A stretch of DNA of 16,949 nucleotides from PALSA-1004 sp046715035 (lineage in GTDB: Bacteria > Pseudomonadota > Gammaproteobacteria > Burkholderiales > SG8-41), in the NCBI GenBank assembly GCA_046715035.1, contig JBKJZR010000324.1:1-16949 (forward strand), in the 5' to 3' direction. The notes beneath the pieces were generated by a model. The model worked only from the letters and a program-made list of their open reading frames with translations. It was not told the origin of the DNA and did not search any database. Both the position numbers and the translations under genes were made by a program. Shown in pieces: positions 14,976 through 16,949 of this stretch (position 1 is the first letter of the stretch; each line of letters opens with the position of its first letter).

Positions 14976-16163
14976 CTAAATTATTTTCGAATTCTTAAGT
15001 TTCTGGATGCGCGCCGCGTCATAGCCGATCTCCCGCAGCAACGCGTCCGTGTGCTCGCCGAGCCCGGGTGCCGGACGCGCCGGCGGCTCCTCCCCAGCGC
15101 TTCGCACCGGCGGCGCGATCATGCGGTATGAGCCCTGCGCGGGGTGCGCCAGCGTCTGCAGCCGGCCGTGCTCGGTCACGAAGGGGTTCTCGAGCGCTTG
15201 CGCGAGGTCGTTGATCGGCGCCGCCGGCACGGTGCCGGCGAACCGTTCGAGCCACTCGCGGGTGGTGCGTTGCCCGAGCTCGCGGTCGAGCATTTCGGTC
15301 AGCAGATCGCGGTGTTGCAGCCGGTCCGGGAACAGGCGAAACCGCGCGTCCTCGATCCATTCCGGACGTCCGAGCTTTCCACACAGCGCCGGCCAGAACT
15401 TCTCCTTGTTGCACATGAGGTAAATCCAGCCGTCGCGCGAGCGATACAGCTGGCACGGAGTCAGCGCCGGGTGCGCCGAGCGCGGCAGGCGCCCGGTGAC
15501 GACGCCTTCGTTCAAATACCAGGTCGCCAGATAGCTCGTGTTGTGCAGGGCCATGTCGAACAGGCTCACGTCGATGTCGCGTCCCGTGCCGGTCGCGCGC
15601 GCGGAAGTCAGCGCGGCGAGCAGCGCGTATGCGAGTCCGAGCCCCGTCATGAGGTCCACGATCGAGAGCCCGAAGCGCGCTGGGGGCGTGTCAGGCTCAC
15701 CGGTGAGCGAGAAGTAGCCGGCCTCCGCCTGCATCAGATAATCGAATCCCGGCCAGTCGGCGCGCGGACCGCCGCGCCCGTAGGCGCTCAGGTGCGCGCA
15801 CACGATCTTCGGGTTGTATGCCTTGAGGTCCTCGTAGACAAGCCCGAGCTTTGCCGGAACGTCCCCGCGCAGGTTCGAGGCGAGCGCATCAGCCTTGCGC
15901 ACCAAGTCGTGCAGCACTTCCTTCCCTTGCGGACGGCTCAGATCGAGCGTGAGGCTTTTCTTGTTGCGGTTGAAGCTGTGAAAGAACTCGCTGTCGCCGG
16001 GCGCGAAGAAGTACGGCCCCACCGCGCGCGACATGTCGCCGCCGTCGTTCGGGTTCTCGATCTTGATCACTTCGGCGCCCTGGTCGGCGAGGAACATCGT
16101 CCCGAACGGGCCCGCCCCGTATTGCTCGACCGCGAGCACGCGCACGCCATTCAGCGGCAGCAT
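14976..16163 (-). CDS. Family III CoA-transferase (CaiB/BaiF)
   Basis: This 395-residue protein is of full family length. MLPLNGVRVLAVEQYGAGPF (1-20) and QGAEVIKIENP (28-38) start the CoA-binding region. GGDMSRAVGPYF, NRNKKSLTLDLS (65-76) and SAYGRGGP (126-133) follow. Asp170 in the segment GLSIVDLMTGLGLAYAL lines up with the catalytic Asp169 of formyl-CoA transferase, and the end has the usual PGLGEHTDALLREIGY. The enzyme should form a CoA ester of a carboxylic acid in the cytoplasm. GAGGGA lies 6 bases before the ATG. It sits alone on the minus strand, convergent with the oxidoreductase gene, so its link to the pathway block at 1-8496 is only by family. Confidence 0.93.
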   Translation of the reverse strand: MLPLNGVRVLAVEQYGAGPFGTMFLADQGAEVIKIENPNDGGDMSRAVGPYFFAPGDSEFFHSFNRNKKSLTLDLSRPQGKEVLHDLVRKADALASNLRGDVPAKLGLVYEDLKAYNPKIVCAHLSAYGRGGPRADWPGFDYLMQAEAGYFSLTGEPDTPPARFGLSIVDLMTGLGLAYALLAALTSARATGTGRDIDVSLFDMALHNTSYLATWYLNEGVVTGRLPRSAHPALTPCQLYRSRDGWIYLMCNKEKFWPALCGKLGRPEWIEDARFRLFPDRLQHRDLLTEMLDRELGQRTTREWLERFAGTVPAAPINDLAQALENPFVTEHGRLQTLAHPAQGSYRMIAPPVRSAGEEPPARPAPGLGEHTDALLREIGYDAARIQKLKNSKII

Positions 16164-16287
16164 GGTAGTCCCTCAAGGGCCCCGCCGATGGACGTCGATG
16201 TGCGCGGATAACGGCAAACCGAAGCTGTCGACATAGACCCTGAACCTTAAATTCTCGCAGCCATCTGGATCACAGAAGACCACGCGC

Positions 16288-16659
16288 TCATGCTCGTTCG
16301 GCGTAGGCGAGCTCAAGGTCTGCGGCCACTGCGGCGAGGCGCTTGTCCCACGTCCATAGCCGCGCAGACCCGGACAGTACTACCGAAGCCAGCAGATGAA
16401 CGTCGATATAGCCGATGCCCCGGCCCATGAGCGCGCGTCGCTTTATGAAATCCAACGCCTCGGCATCCGTGGCCGTCGGCGCGGCAGGCAGTTCCGTCAG
16501 CAGTCGGAGCACTTCGTCCCGATTCTTCAGATTGCCGCAAGCGAGCTCGCCCAGAACGAACGGATGCGCCAGCACACTACCTCGCTCCAGGGCGGTGGCC
16601 AGCTTCGGCATGCCCTTGCGCAGGTGTTCAACCCACACGGACGTATCGACCAGGATCAT
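16288..16659 (-). CDS. vapC: VapC-type PIN domain ribonuclease toxin
   Basis: This 123-residue protein has VapC length. The PIN acidic residues are all present: Asp5 in VDTSVWVEHL, Glu38 in LGELACG, Asp86 in GYIDVHLLAS and Asp105 in WTWDKRL. These bind metal for RNA cleavage, commonly of tRNA or rRNA in VapC proteins. Its ATG overlaps the antitoxin stop by 4 bases, which couples their translation and is usual for this type II pair. The stable toxin is held inactive by the upstream VapB. Nothing in the sequence indicates the RNA target or a truncation. Confidence 0.95.
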   Translation of the reverse strand: MILVDTSVWVEHLRKGMPKLATALERGSVLAHPFVLGELACGNLKNRDEVLRLLTELPAAPTATDAEALDFIKRRALMGRGIGYIDVHLLASVVLSGSARLWTWDKRLAAVAADLELAYAERA

Positions 16660-16853
16660 GCCGCCACTGAGCGGCGCCGGCGGACCGGCTGCAACCGGGG
16701 CTCGCTGCCGCCGAGCCGGGCGAGACGCCGGGCGCTTTCGCGCTCGATCAGGGCCCTGAGTCCCTCGTGGATCAGCGCGGTGCGCTCTTTCATCCCCGTG
16801 ATGCGCTGCGCCGCGGTCAGGAGTTGGTCGTCCAAATTGATGGTAGTGCGCAT
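16656..16853 (-). CDS. vapB: VapB-type antitoxin
   Basis: This 65-residue protein begins MRTTINLDDQLLTAAQRITG, the N-terminal strand and first helix of a ribbon-helix-helix DNA-binding domain. The second helix region is KERTALIHEGLRALIERESA, and the basic C-terminal tail (RLQPVRRRRS) would cover the toxin active site. VapB dimers normally repress their own promoter, more strongly when bound to VapC. GGAGG (complement of 16861-16865) sits 7 bases before the ATG, a strong ribosome binding site. The AT-rich DNA upstream supports an autoregulated promoter. Confidence 0.92.
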   Translation of the reverse strand: MRTTINLDDQLLTAAQRITGMKERTALIHEGLRALIERESARRLARLGGSEPRLQPVRRRRSVAA

Positions 16854-16880
16854 GTTGTCACCTCCGTCGCGTACGCATCA

Positions 16881-16899
16881 ATAATACATCATTTGATGT
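16881..16899 (-). promoter_or_regulatory. Probable vapBC promoter -10 and operator palindrome
   Basis: ACATCA (16886-16891) and TGATGT (16894-16899) form an inverted repeat 33-46 bp before the vapB start. TATTAT, read on the minus strand over 16881-16886, is a plausible -10 box beside it. Further GCATCA/TGCAT half-site-like words flank it. The surroundings (16854-16949) are the most AT-rich part of the window. The palindrome is a natural candidate for VapB binding. A -35 box could not be fixed. Confidence 0.55.
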
Positions 16900-16949
16900 C
16901 ATTTATGGTGCATTGTTGGTTTTTTTGTGGCTGATTTTCACGCGGGGTG

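Noticed and set aside
15144..16211. Plus-strand open frame of 355 codons
   Set aside because: It is antisense to the minus-strand CoA-transferase with intact motifs, so it is a shadow.
1..16949. tRNA, rRNA, CRISPR array or insertion sequence
   Set aside because: I looked for cloverleaf ends, regularly spaced repeats and transposase motifs (DDE or HUH) and saw none. Only short dispersed repeats are present.

Overview
The window looks like chromosomal DNA of a high-GC betaproteobacterium, most likely in the Burkholderiales. The evidence is the strong G/C bias at third codon positions, a Bug-type (TctC-like) periplasmic receptor, and four family III (CaiB/BaiF) CoA-transferase genes of the sort that accumulate in these bacteria. 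No rRNA, tRNA, CRISPR array, phage gene or intact insertion sequence was seen, so the assignment rests on gene content and base composition only.

Bases 1-8496 are one plus-strand block of acyl-CoA and organic-acid catabolism. In order: the C-terminal end of a CoA-transferase, a complete CoA-transferase, an MmgE/PrpD-family protein, an enoyl-CoA hydratase/isomerase-family protein, a 702-residue tandem double CoA-transferase, a carboxymuconolactone-decarboxylase-family protein, a double-hotdog MaoC-like protein, and a secreted Bug solute receptor. The block reads as capture of a small carboxylic acid in the periplasm, loading onto CoA by CoA transfer, and processing by hydratase, lyase or decarboxylase-like enzymes. 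No membrane permease is present, and the substrate cannot be deduced. Several enzymes lack a canonical catalytic residue: the crotonase second Glu, the hotdog Asp, and the Asp of the first half of the fused transferase. The pathway may therefore use variant chemistry, or some of these proteins may have non-catalytic roles.

Bases 8620-13530 run on the minus strand. They hold a close homologue of mandelate racemase with one catalytic Lys changed to Arg, a 389-bp stretch without a gene, a small conserved gene broken by a frameshift, a GNAT acetyltransferase, a possible 45-residue membrane peptide, a lipoprotein, a secreted metzincin-like HExxH protein, and an alpha/beta hydrolase. A divergent FAD-dependent oxidoreductase follows on the plus strand (13773-14945). 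It converges on another minus-strand CoA-transferase (14976-16163). The window ends with a minus-strand VapBC toxin-antitoxin pair and its AT-rich, palindrome-containing promoter.

Two families of short palindromic interspersed repeats lie between genes. One is a C/G-rich 40-mer, at 1582 and inverted at 6132. The other is a TTCCAGC-type hairpin, at 3036 and inverted at 12641.
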